A DNA stretch of 46,625 nt from Clostridiales bacterium UBA2432. GTDB lineage: Bacteria > Bacillota > Clostridia > Lachnospirales > Vallitaleaceae. The notes below the pieces were generated by a model. The model was not told the origin of the DNA and did not search any database. It saw nothing but the letters and a program-made list of their open reading frames with translations. Positions 32,679 through 40,699 of this stretch are shown one piece after another. The translations under genes were made by a program, and so were the position numbers. Each line of letters begins with the position of its first letter. Position 1 is the stretch's first letter. The stretch is from assembly GCA_002342805.1 (NCBI GenBank), contig DDQW01000079.1, forward strand, positions 1 to 46,625, given 5' to 3'.

Positions 32679-34175
32679 ATGGCTATTTTAGAGTTAAAAA
32701 ATATTTCTAAAAATTTTGGCGGCGTGCGAGCGCTACGAGGCGTCAACCTAGAACTTAGGCAAGGCGAGATTCATGGTCTCATGGGAGAAAATGGTGCCGG
32801 AAAATCAACAACGATTAAGGTGATTACCGGTGTTCATCAACCCAATGAAGGCGAGATTTACCTGGATGGTAAAAAAATTGTCATCGAAGATCCCAAGATG
32901 GGGAGTGAACTCGGAATTGCAGCGATTTATCAACATGTTACAGCATTCCCCCACTTGAGCGTAACGGAAAATATTTTCATGGGTCGTGAACGAATGAATA
33001 AATTCAACATGTATGATTGGAAAACAATGAATGCTGAAGCCCAAGAATTGTTGGATGACATTGGTGGTGATATTGATGCTAAGACCATGATGGGTGACTT
33101 AAGTGTTGCAAAACAGCAGCTTGTTGAAATTGCAAAAGCGCTTTCGGCGAATGCGCGAATCCTGATTATGGATGAACCAACAGCATCATTGACCAAAGTT
33201 GAATGTGAAGAACTTTATCGGATTGCAGAAAAGCTTAGAAACGATGGCGTGTCTATTATTTTGATTTCCCATAAGTTTGAAGATGTTTTTCGACTTGCAG
33301 ACCGTGTAACCGTATATCGAGACTCTCAATACATTGGCTGTTGGAATATTGATGAGATCACACAAGCAGAACTTATTAAAGCCATGGTTGGTCGCGAACT
33401 AACACAGATGTATCCAACAAAAAACGCCAAGATAGGTCAAGAAGCCTTTCGAGTAACGAATCTGTCCAAGATGGGATATTTTCGAGATATTAGCTTTGAT
33501 GTACGACGTGGTGAAATTGTCGCACTGACAGGCCTTGTCGGAGCAGGACGAACAGAAGTGTGTCAAAGCATTATCGGTGCCATGCATTTAGATTCAGGTG
33601 AAATATATGTTGAGAATAAACGGGTGAAAAATCATAATCCCAATGAAGGATTTAAAAACGGAATCGGTTATTTGCCGGAAGACCGACATTTGCATGGATT
33701 AATTCTTGATATGGACATAATAAAAAATACAACCTTAGTTAACCTAGATATGTTCTCAAAGTTTGGCTGGATGAATGAAAAAGACGAAGAGCAAAAAGTT
33801 ATCGATATTGCAGATCGCATGGAGTTAAAGGCAGGTAGTTTATATGATAACCCATCGACATTGTCCGGTGGGAACCAGCAAAAAGTTGTTTTTGGTAAAT
33901 TATTAGTCAATGATATTAAGGTATTGATTCTAGATGAACCGACAAAAGGTGTTGATGTTGGTGCGAAATATGCAATCTATGAAGTTATGAATGAATTGGC
34001 TGCTAAAGGATATGCCATCATTATGGTCTCTTCTGAAATGCCGGAAGTACTTGGTATGGCCGATCGCGTCATCGTCATGCGTGAGGGAAAAGTATCGAGT
34101 ATCTTTGATAATATTAACTTAGGGCAGGAACAGATTTTAGCATCCGCTCTTCCGGATTATAATCAGGAAATATAA
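32679..34175 (+). CDS. Sugar (rhamnose) ABC importer ATPase
   Basis: The ATG at 32679 follows AGGAG with a longish gap of 13 bases; an upstream extension of the frame would cover the operator repeats. The 498-residue two-domain ATPase is canonical: domain 1 has GENGAGKSTTIK, LSVAKQQLVEIAKALS and LIMDEPTASLT; domain 2 has GLVGAGRTE, LSGGNQQKVVFGKLL and LILDEPTKGVDVGAK. It is the first gene of a four-gene importer (ATPase, two permeases, binding protein) immediately before the rhamnose enzymes, so L-rhamnose is the likely cargo. It corresponds to rhaT of the rhizobial rhaSTPQ system. Confidence 0.93.
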   Translation: MAILELKNISKNFGGVRALRGVNLELRQGEIHGLMGENGAGKSTTIKVITGVHQPNEGEIYLDGKKIVIEDPKMGSELGIAAIYQHVTAFPHLSVTENIFMGRERMNKFNMYDWKTMNAEAQELLDDIGGDIDAKTMMGDLSVAKQQLVEIAKALSANARILIMDEPTASLTKVECEELYRIAEKLRNDGVSIILISHKFEDVFRLADRVTVYRDSQYIGCWNIDEITQAELIKAMVGRELTQMYPTKNAKIGQEAFRVTNLSKMGYFRDISFDVRRGEIVALTGLVGAGRTEVCQSIIGAMHLDSGEIYVENKRVKNHNPNEGFKNGIGYLPEDRHLHGLILDMDIIKNTTLVNLDMFSKFGWMNEKDEEQKVIDIADRMELKAGSLYDNPSTLSGGNQQKVVFGKLLVNDIKVLILDEPTKGVDVGAKYAIYEVMNELAAKGYAIIMVSSEMPEVLGMADRVIVMREGKVSSIFDNINLGQEQILASALPDYNQEI

Positions 34176-34190
34176 AACAGGAGATGAATT

Positions 34191-35228
34191 ATGACGAATA
34201 AAGCAGATACAATAAAATCAACGACAAACGCACATTTTTCACTAAAAGATGTTGCTAAAAGTATTGTGAAAAACAGATCATTTGGATTGTTAATGGCATG
34301 CGTGGTATTGCTTATCCTAGCATCTCAATTAACCCCCCAACTATTAACCGCAAAAGCGTTAAATGATATGTTGAAAAATAATGCCATTGCCGGCATCCTT
34401 GCAATCGGAATGCTTATGGTCTTAGTAACACGTGGAATCGATTTATCGATTGCAGCCACAATGGTATTTAGTGGAACGGTCATATCAATGATTAATGCCG
34501 ACAATCCGGAAGTTCCGGTATTTGCCCTCGTGCTATTAGCAACAGGAATCGGAACAGTTATTGGTTTTTATAACGGAATATTAGTAAGTAAACTAAAACT
34601 ATTACCAATTATTGCGACCTTGAGTACCTTATATGTCGTCCGTGGACTAGCCTATGTTGTGAGCGATTCGCGATGGATTGTACCGGCAAACTTTTCAAAT
34701 TCGTACAAAAGTTTTGCAGTTGGAAGTCTTTTTGGTATCAACAACTTGATCATAACAGCGATTATTATGTTTTTTATCTTTTATATAGTTCTTACACATT
34801 TAAAATTCGGACGTCGTATATTTGCAATTGGATCGAGTCCAGATTCAGCAAAAGTATCCGGTATAAAAAGCGATATGGTCATCATAGCAGTTTATGCCAT
34901 TATGGGTGCTATAGCAGGATTTGCAGGGTTTTTATATACATCCAACTATGCCATTGCTCAAAGCACCATGGCAATGGGAATGGAGATGGATGTCATCGCG
35001 ATTTGTATTCTTGGTGGAGTAAGTATCAGTGGTGGTACAGGAAAAATATCCGGAATCATCATTTCAACGGTGTTATTTGCCATTATTAGTTCCTTTTTAA
35101 GTATGTTATCCGGTCTAAGTATTTGGACAGATGCAATTAAAGGTGTACTTATTATCGGAGCCGTTATCTTAAATATTTATACATCACGATCCGCTAAGCA
35201 ACGAGCTTTACGAGAAAGGAATATATAA
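34191..35228 (+). CDS. Rhamnose-type ABC importer permease 1
   Basis: A 345-residue CUT2 permease starting after CAGGAGATG. After a polar N-terminal leader of about 30 residues come eight to ten membrane spans with AIGMLMVLVTRGIDLSIAAT near 80, SKLKLLPIIATLSTLYVVRG near 130 and the ATPase-coupling loop ILGGVSISGGTGKISG near 275. The intact GIDLS motif contrasts with the first importer's second permease. It is 15 bp from the ATPase gene and 12 bp from the next permease gene. It probably corresponds to RhaP. Confidence 0.92.
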   Translation: MTNKADTIKSTTNAHFSLKDVAKSIVKNRSFGLLMACVVLLILASQLTPQLLTAKALNDMLKNNAIAGILAIGMLMVLVTRGIDLSIAATMVFSGTVISMINADNPEVPVFALVLLATGIGTVIGFYNGILVSKLKLLPIIATLSTLYVVRGLAYVVSDSRWIVPANFSNSYKSFAVGSLFGINNLIITAIIMFFIFYIVLTHLKFGRRIFAIGSSPDSAKVSGIKSDMVIIAVYAIMGAIAGFAGFLYTSNYAIAQSTMAMGMEMDVIAICILGGVSISGGTGKISGIIISTVLFAIISSFLSMLSGLSIWTDAIKGVLIIGAVILNIYTSRSAKQRALRERNI

Positions 35229-35240
35229 AGGGGTGCGATT

Positions 35241-36236
35241 ATGACAACAGAGACGATGAATAAAAAATATCGGTTTAGCCTTGAAAAAACCGACGGAAAA
35301 TTTGAACTAAAAAAATTCTTGGTTCAATGGGAAATGATTTTAATCTACATATTTTTACTGTTTAATGTTTTGATGTATTTCTTAAACGGTGATGTATTTA
35401 CACGAAGCTATATGAGCATTATTCAAGCAGGAATGGATTTATCCTTTATGGTTTTTCCAATGATTTTTATCTTGCTGTTGGGAGATATTGATGTATCCGT
35501 GGGTTCCATATTAGCCTTATCAGCTATGACACTTGGATTAACATATGAAGCCACGCAAAATACAGCCCTATCCTTAGGCGTTTGCTTATTAACGGGAGCA
35601 GGAGCGGGATTTTTAAATGGATTTATTATCACACGATTCAAAGAAATCTCCGCAGTTATCGTAACTATAGCGGGAATGCTTTTTTATCGAGGTGTCGTTA
35701 AGATCGTTCTTGATGTTCGTTCACTAACACTTTTTCCAGACTGGTTTGGCGATTTAGGATATTCAAACTTCCTAGGACTACCGATTTCTTTATGGGTTTT
35801 TGCAATATTCGCCGTGATTTTCGGACTGATCTTGCATAAGACATCCTATGGACGTCAACTCTATGCCATGGGAAAAAACACAGACGGTGCCTATTTTTCA
35901 GGAATCAAAATTAACAAGATTAAACTGATTACATTTACATTGATGGGATTGATGGCAGCCGTATCTGCAATATTCTACTTGGGACGCTCACCAAGTGTTG
36001 TGGCAAACGTTGGTGAAGGGTATGAACTTCGTGTTATCGCTATTTGTGTACTTGGTGGCGTATCAACCAGTGGTGGAAAAGGAAAGATTTTTGGTCCGAT
36101 TATCGGTGTGTTTATCATTTCATTCCTTGATAAACTCATGGGTTATAATGGTGTTCAACCAGCGGCAAGGGTTATGGCAGTAGGTATTCTACTGGTTGTT
36201 GCTCTGCTGGCTGAAAAAATAAAATTCAAACAATAA
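35241..36236 (+). CDS. Rhamnose-type ABC importer permease 2
   Basis: A 331-residue CUT2 permease after AAAGGGG. Characteristic stretches are FPMIFILLLGDIDVSVGSIL near 75, KEISAVIVTIAGMLFYRGV near 135 and the coupling loop VLGGVSTSGGKGKIFG near 270. It has a polar N-terminal extension of some 30 residues before the first span. GDIDVS is the form seen in RhaQ-like permeases. The binding-protein gene begins 20 bp later. Confidence 0.92.
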   Translation: MTTETMNKKYRFSLEKTDGKFELKKFLVQWEMILIYIFLLFNVLMYFLNGDVFTRSYMSIIQAGMDLSFMVFPMIFILLLGDIDVSVGSILALSAMTLGLTYEATQNTALSLGVCLLTGAGAGFLNGFIITRFKEISAVIVTIAGMLFYRGVVKIVLDVRSLTLFPDWFGDLGYSNFLGLPISLWVFAIFAVIFGLILHKTSYGRQLYAMGKNTDGAYFSGIKINKIKLITFTLMGLMAAVSAIFYLGRSPSVVANVGEGYELRVIAICVLGGVSTSGGKGKIFGPIIGVFIISFLDKLMGYNGVQPAARVMAVGILLVVALLAEKIKFKQ

Positions 36237-36256
36237 TATTAAATGGAGGGAACAAA

Positions 36257-37486
36257 ATGAAAAAATTATTAGCAATCACACTTATGTTAGCCATGCTCGT
36301 AGCAATGGTAGGATGTGGCGGAGGCGACTCTGACTCATCATCAAGTAGTTCAAATGCAGACACAAGCACAGACACAAGTACAGAGGCAAATACAGACAGC
36401 TCAGATGCAGAAGTTACTGAAAGCGAAGACCCAGAAACACATGTATTTATGTTTAAAAGTACAGGGAACTTATTTGGAGACTTAATGTATCAAGGATTTA
36501 AAGAAGCAGTGGAATCCACAGGAAATCTTGCGGAATATCAATCGCCGGCAGAAACAACAGCGGCAGCGCAAGTAGCTCTTGTTGAAGAACTAATTAACAA
36601 AGGTGTATCTAGTATTACAATTTCAGCCAATGATGCCAATGCATTTAATGCGATTTCAAAACTAGCTGAAAGTAATGGCGTAAAATTATTAAGTTCTGAC
36701 TCAGCAATTGATCCAAGCGTTCGTGTTGGTCATACAATTCCGACAACAATTGATGGTGTTGGTACACACTTAGTTTATGCAGCAATCATGATATTAGCTG
36801 AAGAATCATATGAAAAAGATATGGATATGAAAGCAAAAGCAGAAGAAATCTTAGCGAATGATACTTTTGCTGATGATCCAGCGGTTATCGGTGTATTATC
36901 TGCAACAACAACTTCACCAGTTCAAAATCTATGGATTGCATCCATGGAAAGAGAACTAGTCCGTTTAAATGAAGCATATCCAGGAAATATCGCTGATGCC
37001 AATGAAGGTTCAGATGATTCAATGTTAGATATTAAGTATGGTAATGACGATCCTCAAGACAGTGTAACTCAAGCAAATGCATTCATTTCTGAAGATAAAG
37101 TTGACGTTATTGTATCACCAACAACAGTTGGTATGTTCGCAGCAGGACAACAACTTCAAGATGGTGGATCAGAAATCAAGTTAACAGGCCTTGGTTTACC
37201 AAGTGAGATGGCAAACTTCATGCCTAACGGTCCTGATGATGAATTCGACGCAGTGTGTCCATTCATGATGCTCTGGAACGTAATTGATCTTGGAGCGGTT
37301 TCAGGTGCGGCTGCAGTTGCATCCGTTGAAGGAACATTTGATGGTTCTGTTGGATCTTCATTTGAATATGACGGAACAACATACACAGCAATTGAAGACC
37401 CAGATAGTGACGGATCGGTTATTGTTGTTGGAAATCCATTCGTATTCTTCCAAGGAAACATGGACGAGTGGGGAAGTATCCTATAA
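36257..37486 (+). CDS. rhaS: Rhamnose-type ABC importer substrate-binding lipoprotein
   Basis: A 409-residue lipoprotein: signal peptide with lipobox VAMVGC (Cys20), then a Ser/Thr/Asp-rich linker of about 45 residues that spans the cell wall zone, then a type I sugar-binding fold. Motifs such as KSTGNLFGDLMYQGFKEAVE near 65, YQSPAETTAAAQVALVEELI near 92 and SDSAIDPSVRVGHTIPTT near 145 match the RhaS substrate-binding proteins of rhamnose importers. Codon use is more even and Thr/Asp/Ala-rich than in nearby genes, consistent with high expression. The ATG follows TGGAGGG, and a strong terminator closes the operon at 37517. Not to be confused with the enterobacterial regulator also called RhaS. 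Confidence 0.88.
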   Translation: MKKLLAITLMLAMLVAMVGCGGGDSDSSSSSSNADTSTDTSTEANTDSSDAEVTESEDPETHVFMFKSTGNLFGDLMYQGFKEAVESTGNLAEYQSPAETTAAAQVALVEELINKGVSSITISANDANAFNAISKLAESNGVKLLSSDSAIDPSVRVGHTIPTTIDGVGTHLVYAAIMILAEESYEKDMDMKAKAEEILANDTFADDPAVIGVLSATTTSPVQNLWIASMERELVRLNEAYPGNIADANEGSDDSMLDIKYGNDDPQDSVTQANAFISEDKVDVIVSPTTVGMFAAGQQLQDGGSEIKLTGLGLPSEMANFMPNGPDDEFDAVCPFMMLWNVIDLGAVSGAAAVASVEGTFDGSVGSSFEYDGTTYTAIEDPDSDGSVIVVGNPFVFFQGNMDEWGSIL

Positions 37487-37516
37487 GTTAGTTTGTAGTA
37501 ATAATAAGTTGTAATT

Positions 37517-37555
37517 AAAAAACAGGTGTCCACGAATTAGTGGGCACCTGTTTTT
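37517..37555 (+). terminator. Strong terminator of the second importer operon
   Basis: The CAGGTGTCCAC arm (37523-37533) pairs with GTGGGCACCTG (37540-37550), flanked by A6 and T5. As the flanks are symmetric it may also serve the small minus-strand gene at 37579. Confidence 0.93.
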
Positions 37556-37578
37556 GGTTTATTAAACATACGCTGGAT

Positions 37579-37758
37579 TTATAAACCAACATCCTTTAAT
37601 TTAGTTTTGGCAGGGCCGTTACCTTTGTTTTTGTTAACTTTTTCAACGCGACCGGAACCGATTTTCTTTTCAGCTTGTAAGTATCCAGGTTTCTTTTTCT
37701 TTTCTTCTATTAGCTCTTGCATACGTTCCATAGTTTTGTTCATGGGTTTTCTTGACAT
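37579..37758 (-). CDS. Small lysine-rich protein of unknown function
   Basis: The start is the ATG at 37758, seven bases after CGGAG; the frame opens 7 codons earlier without a ribosome site. The 59-residue product is highly charged (many Lys, several Glu), has no membrane span, begins SRKPMNKTMERMQELIEEKK in a likely helix and ends with a Gly/Lys-rich tail. I do not recognise the family. It is small enough to be a nucleic-acid-binding or ribosome-associated protein, but this is only suggested by charge. It sits convergent to the importer operon. Confidence 0.55.
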   Translation of the reverse strand: MSRKPMNKTMERMQELIEEKKKKPGYLQAEKKIGSGRVEKVNKNKGNGPAKTKLKDVGL

Positions 37759-37886
37759 GGTCATTCTCCGTTCTTTCAAAAAAATAAGTTCGATTCATGG
37801 ATTATATCCTAATTATATATTATATCATAAGGAATGGAAAATGTCCGATAAAGAAATAGAAATAAAAGTGGAATTTTCTTTTTTTC

Positions 37887-37915
37887 TTGCAACAAGTAGG
37901 CAAAGGATGTATAAT
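37887..37915 (+). promoter_or_regulatory. Promoter of the second DeoR gene and rhaU/pfkB unit
   Basis: TTGCAA (37887-37892), a 17-bp spacer and TATAAT (37910-37915) with TG just before the -10. One of the best promoters in the window. Confidence 0.8.
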
Positions 37916-37954
37916 AAACACAGAGAAAAAAAGAAAAACACAGATTTGTCTGTG
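37916..37954 (+). repeat. AAACACAGA direct repeats plus inverted TCTGTG after the DeoR promoter
   Basis: AAACACAGA occurs at 37916-37924 and again at 37936-37944, exactly 20 bp apart; the second copy forms a six-base inverted repeat with TCTGTG at 37949-37954. Lying across the predicted start, this is a candidate autoregulatory operator or a leader hairpin. Confidence 0.5.
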
Positions 37955-37970
37955 GGAATAGGAAACAGCT

Positions 37971-38735
37971 ATGCTCCCAATCGAGAGAAGAAAAGAAATT
38001 GCCCAAATGATAAAAAAAGAAAAATCGGTACGAGTCAATCAGTTAAGTGAACTCTTTGACGTGACCGAAGAAACCGTGCGCCGAGATTTGGAAAAACTTG
38101 AAAAAGAAGGTGTCTTAAAGCGGACTTATGGTGGAGCGGTACTCGACAATCTGGTATCAGATGATCTGCCGTATACCGACCGAGAAAAAGTTAATATGGA
38201 TCAGAAACGCTTAATTGCAAAGTACGCTGCCCAGCTTGTTGACGAAGGTGAGACGATTTTTATTGATGCCAGTACATCAGCACTCGAGGTCATTAAGCAG
38301 GTTGATTCGACAAAGCGGATTACGGTGATTACCAATTCACTTAATGCCATTCATCAACTGAGTCAGTATAGCCATATCAATCTTATCGGGATTGGCGGAA
38401 ATCTGAATGAACAGACCTTTTCCTTTGAAGGTCCCATGGCGGCGAGGTTTATTGATCATTATTATGCGGACAAGATGTTTTTTTCGGTCAAAGGAATATC
38501 CAAAGAGCGAGGTATGATGGATTCGAGAGAGTCCCTTGCAGAATTAAAGAGCCATATGATTGCCAATTCAAAAGAGACCATTCTCGTTATTGATGAATCA
38601 AAGCTTGACCAATCCGCCCTCGTAAGGGTGATTGAGACCGATGCAATCGATACCGTAATCACAGAATATCCTTTAGATAAAGCATGGAAAAGTTATTTTG
38701 AAGATCAAGGTGTTCAAGTGATACTGGCAAAATAA
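37971..38735 (+). CDS. DeoR/GlpR-family regulator of the rhamnose genes
   Basis: A 254-residue repressor. The winged helix spans residues 3-58 with RVNQLSELFDVTEETVRRDL and KRTYGGAV, followed by the sugar-phosphate-binding domain (ETIFIDASTSALEVIKQV and ITVITNSLNAIHQL). The start follows AGGAAACAG. It is the first gene behind a strong promoter, and rhaU starts 48 bp after it, so it probably controls the rhamnose enzymes and its own expression, as the DeoR-type RhaR does in rhizobia. The inducing ligand may be a rhamnulose phosphate or a related phosphorylated sugar; that is inference from the family. Confidence 0.92.
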   Translation: MLPIERRKEIAQMIKKEKSVRVNQLSELFDVTEETVRRDLEKLEKEGVLKRTYGGAVLDNLVSDDLPYTDREKVNMDQKRLIAKYAAQLVDEGETIFIDASTSALEVIKQVDSTKRITVITNSLNAIHQLSQYSHINLIGIGGNLNEQTFSFEGPMAARFIDHYYADKMFFSVKGISKERGMMDSRESLAELKSHMIANSKETILVIDESKLDQSALVRVIETDAIDTVITEYPLDKAWKSYFEDQGVQVILAK

Positions 38736-38783
38736 AGGACTTAAAGGTCAAAACTAAATACAAAACAAGAAAGGTGTAGTATA

Positions 38784-39110
38784 ATGGAAAAGAGTAACAA
38801 GTTTGCATGGACATGGGAAGTAAAAGAAGAAGCTTTAGAAGAATATGTTAAGATGCATTTAGAACCATGGCAAGAGATTCTAGATGAACATTCAAAGGCG
38901 GGCATTAAGAATTATTCGATTTTTCAAAATGGAAATCAATTTTTTTACGTCTTTGAATGTGATGATGTAGAAAAAGCCTTTGCATATATCGATGAGAGCG
39001 AAGCGTGTCAACGATGGAATGCGATTACATCCAAAATGGTCAAAGGAAGTTTTGACTTCGCTGAAGCAGAGCCGATAAAACCGATGCGTGAGGTATTCTA
39101 TCTAAAGTAA
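38784..39110 (+). CDS. rhaU: L-rhamnose mutarotase
   Basis: A 108-residue enzyme that interconverts alpha- and beta-L-rhamnopyranose so the isomerase gets its preferred anomer. The family pattern is visible: HLEPWQEILDEHSKAGIKNY at about 25-44 (HxxxWPEL-like, with the active-site His), YSIFQNGNQFFYVFE near 44, and CQRWNAITSKM near 75, where many members have RWW. The length is typical (100-110). It starts after AAAGGTG and precedes the PfkB gene by 35 bp, in the order deoR-rhaU-pfkB. Among the strongest markers that this island is for rhamnose. Confidence 0.88.
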   Translation: MEKSNKFAWTWEVKEEALEEYVKMHLEPWQEILDEHSKAGIKNYSIFQNGNQFFYVFECDDVEKAFAYIDESEACQRWNAITSKMVKGSFDFAEAEPIKPMREVFYLK

Positions 39111-39145
39111 ACCTTCCCATATGACAAAAGGAAAGGATGAGGTAA

Positions 39146-40066
39146 ATGATAACAACAATTACATTTAACCCCGCTTTAGACAAAACAATTCAAGTCGATA
39201 CCTTGAACTATGGAAAAGTCAATCGTGTCGGACATTTTAGAGAAGACCTAGGTGGTAAAGGTATTAATATGGGCCGGATTTTAGACGGCTTTGATATTGA
39301 AACCAAGCATATTATTGTTTTAGGCAAAGACAATCAAAAGGCTGTATTGGAATTCTTTGAAAAAGATGACATGGAGCTGGATTATTTATCGGTAGATGGC
39401 TATACACGGACCAATATGAAGATCGTTGAACGTGATAAAAATCAGACGACAGATATCAATGAAGCCGGACTTACAGTGACACAGGACCACATTGACGAAC
39501 TTTTTGCTATGATTGACCAAGCGGCGGAGAAAAGCGATTATCTGATTATGGGTGGGTCGTTAGCAAAAGGCATGCCGACAGATATGTATGGACAGGTTGC
39601 CAAACGTTATGGAGACACTTGCCGGGTTATCATTGATGCAGATGATGATGTCTTGATTGAAGGCTTAAAAGGACATCCTTTTATGGTTAAGCCCAATATT
39701 CACGAGCTGGAAAATGCTTTGGACCGTAAACTAGAGACGACAGAAGAGATTGTGACAGCAGCCAGAGACCTGATTGCAAAATATGATGTAAACATCGTGG
39801 TTGTTTCCATGGGTAAAGAAGGAAGTATTGTTGTGACCAAAGAAGACATGTACGCCCAAGGAACGTATCCCACAGAGGTCATAAGTACAGTTGGAGCCGG
39901 AGATTCAATGGTTGCTGGCTTTGTATATGGATTAATCCATGATATGCCATTAGACAGAAGCTTAGCTTTTGCTTCGGCCTGTTCCTCATTAACCATTGAA
40001 GTTGAAGGCTACCCCAAATTAGATTTGAACAAAGCCTTAAAACGAACCGATGAAATGATGCGCTAA
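39146..40066 (+). CDS. PfkB-family sugar-phosphate kinase (1-phosphofructokinase / tagatose-6-phosphate kinase type)
   Basis: A 306-residue kinase of the FruK/LacC branch. It begins TITFNPALDKTIQVDTLNYG, has the GGKGINMGRIL motif near 31-41 and the C-terminal PfkB signature TVGAGDSMVAGFVYG near 245-260, with the catalytic Asp in GAGD. The family phosphorylates sugar monophosphates at C6 or C1. Rhamnulose-1-phosphate has no C6 hydroxyl and cannot be a C6 substrate, so its role in this island is unclear; a fructose- or tagatose-type phosphate is the normal choice. The ribosome site is AAAGGATGAGG. Confidence 0.88.
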   Translation: MITTITFNPALDKTIQVDTLNYGKVNRVGHFREDLGGKGINMGRILDGFDIETKHIIVLGKDNQKAVLEFFEKDDMELDYLSVDGYTRTNMKIVERDKNQTTDINEAGLTVTQDHIDELFAMIDQAAEKSDYLIMGGSLAKGMPTDMYGQVAKRYGDTCRVIIDADDDVLIEGLKGHPFMVKPNIHELENALDRKLETTEEIVTAARDLIAKYDVNIVVVSMGKEGSIVVTKEDMYAQGTYPTEVISTVGAGDSMVAGFVYGLIHDMPLDRSLAFASACSSLTIEVEGYPKLDLNKALKRTDEMMR

Positions 40067-40074
40067 TATTTTGG

Positions 40075-40104
40075 TTGACGTTTATTTCTGTTCTCATGTA
40101 TACT
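40075..40104 (+). promoter_or_regulatory. Promoter of mgsA
   Basis: TTGACG at 40075-40080, an 18-bp spacer and TATACT at 40099-40104 with a TG before the -10. It starts a few bases after the kinase stop codon, giving mgsA its own control. Confidence 0.7.
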
Positions 40105-40132
40105 TAATGTGGTTAATTAATTAAGAGAACAG
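40088..40132 (+). repeat. Inverted repeat spanning the mgsA promoter and ribosome site
   Basis: CTGTTCTC (40088-40095, in the promoter spacer) and GAGAACAG (40125-40132, running into AGGAGG) are perfect 8-base inverted arms 29 bases apart, with an AT-rich TTAATTAATTAA block inside. Confidence 0.5.
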
Positions 40133-40142
40133 GAGGTAGCAT

Positions 40143-40631
40143 ATGGACCCAATAAATCCAGATATGATTACGTTAACAATGGAAAAGAAAAAAAGTATTG
40201 CATTGATAGCGCATGACAGTAAAAAGCCAGAGTTAATCGATTGGTGTAAAGAACATCATGACATACTAAAAAAACATTTTCTATGTGGTACAGGAACCAC
40301 GGCACGGATGATTTCAGAACATGTCGACTTACCAGTCAAAGGTTATAACAGCGGACCGCTGGGTGGTGATCAACAAGTAGGTGCCAAGATTGTTGAAGGA
40401 AGAATCGATATGGTGATTTTCTTCTCGGATCCATTAATGGCTCAACCCCATGACCCTGATGTAAAAGCCCTGCTTCGAATTGCTCAAGTATATGACATTC
40501 CGATGGCCAACAACCGAGCATCAGCAGACTTCTTTATATCATCTAAATTTATGAATGAAACCTATGACCGTACCATTATCAATTTTCACAAGAACATCAA
40601 AGACCGTTCAGAAACCTTGTTGGACGAATAA
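40143..40631 (+). CDS. mgsA: Methylglyoxal synthase
   Basis: It converts dihydroxyacetone phosphate to methylglyoxal and phosphate. The 162-residue product has the whole family pattern: IALIAHDSKKPELIDW near 19, CGTGTTARMI near 50, the catalytic Asp in NSGPLGGDQQVGA near 70, and FFSDPLMAQPHDPDVKALLR near 92-111 with the active-site His. It is a little longer than the usual 130-150 owing to both ends. The start follows AGGAGGTAGC. In a rhamnose island it fits as a valve: the pathway yields DHAP, and methylglyoxal can be reduced to lactaldehyde and propanediol while freeing phosphate. Confidence 0.95.
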   Translation: MDPINPDMITLTMEKKKSIALIAHDSKKPELIDWCKEHHDILKKHFLCGTGTTARMISEHVDLPVKGYNSGPLGGDQQVGAKIVEGRIDMVIFFSDPLMAQPHDPDVKALLRIAQVYDIPMANNRASADFFISSKFMNETYDRTIINFHKNIKDRSETLLDE

Positions 40632-40633
40632 AG

Positions 40634-40687
40634 AAAAGCACTTCGTTAGACCTCTCCTAGAGATGGCTATCACGGAAGTGCTTTTTT
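40634..40687 (+). terminator. Terminator of mgsA with inner hairpin
   Basis: AAAAGCACTTC plus GT pairs with ACG plus GAAGTGCTTTT (one bulged base), enclosing a second small hairpin (CCTCTCCTAGAGATGG). T-run follows. Confidence 0.85.
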
Positions 40688-40699
40688 GTATGCAAAATA

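Noticed and set aside
37607..38050. A 147-codon plus-strand frame opposite the small lysine-rich gene
   Set aside because: It crosses the deoR promoter and operators, has a low-complexity product and lacks a ribosome site.
39146..40066. PfkB kinase as a replacement for the missing rhamnulose-phosphate step
   Set aside because: rhaB already supplies the C1 phosphate, and rhamnulose-1-phosphate has no hydroxyl at C6 for a FruK-type reaction.
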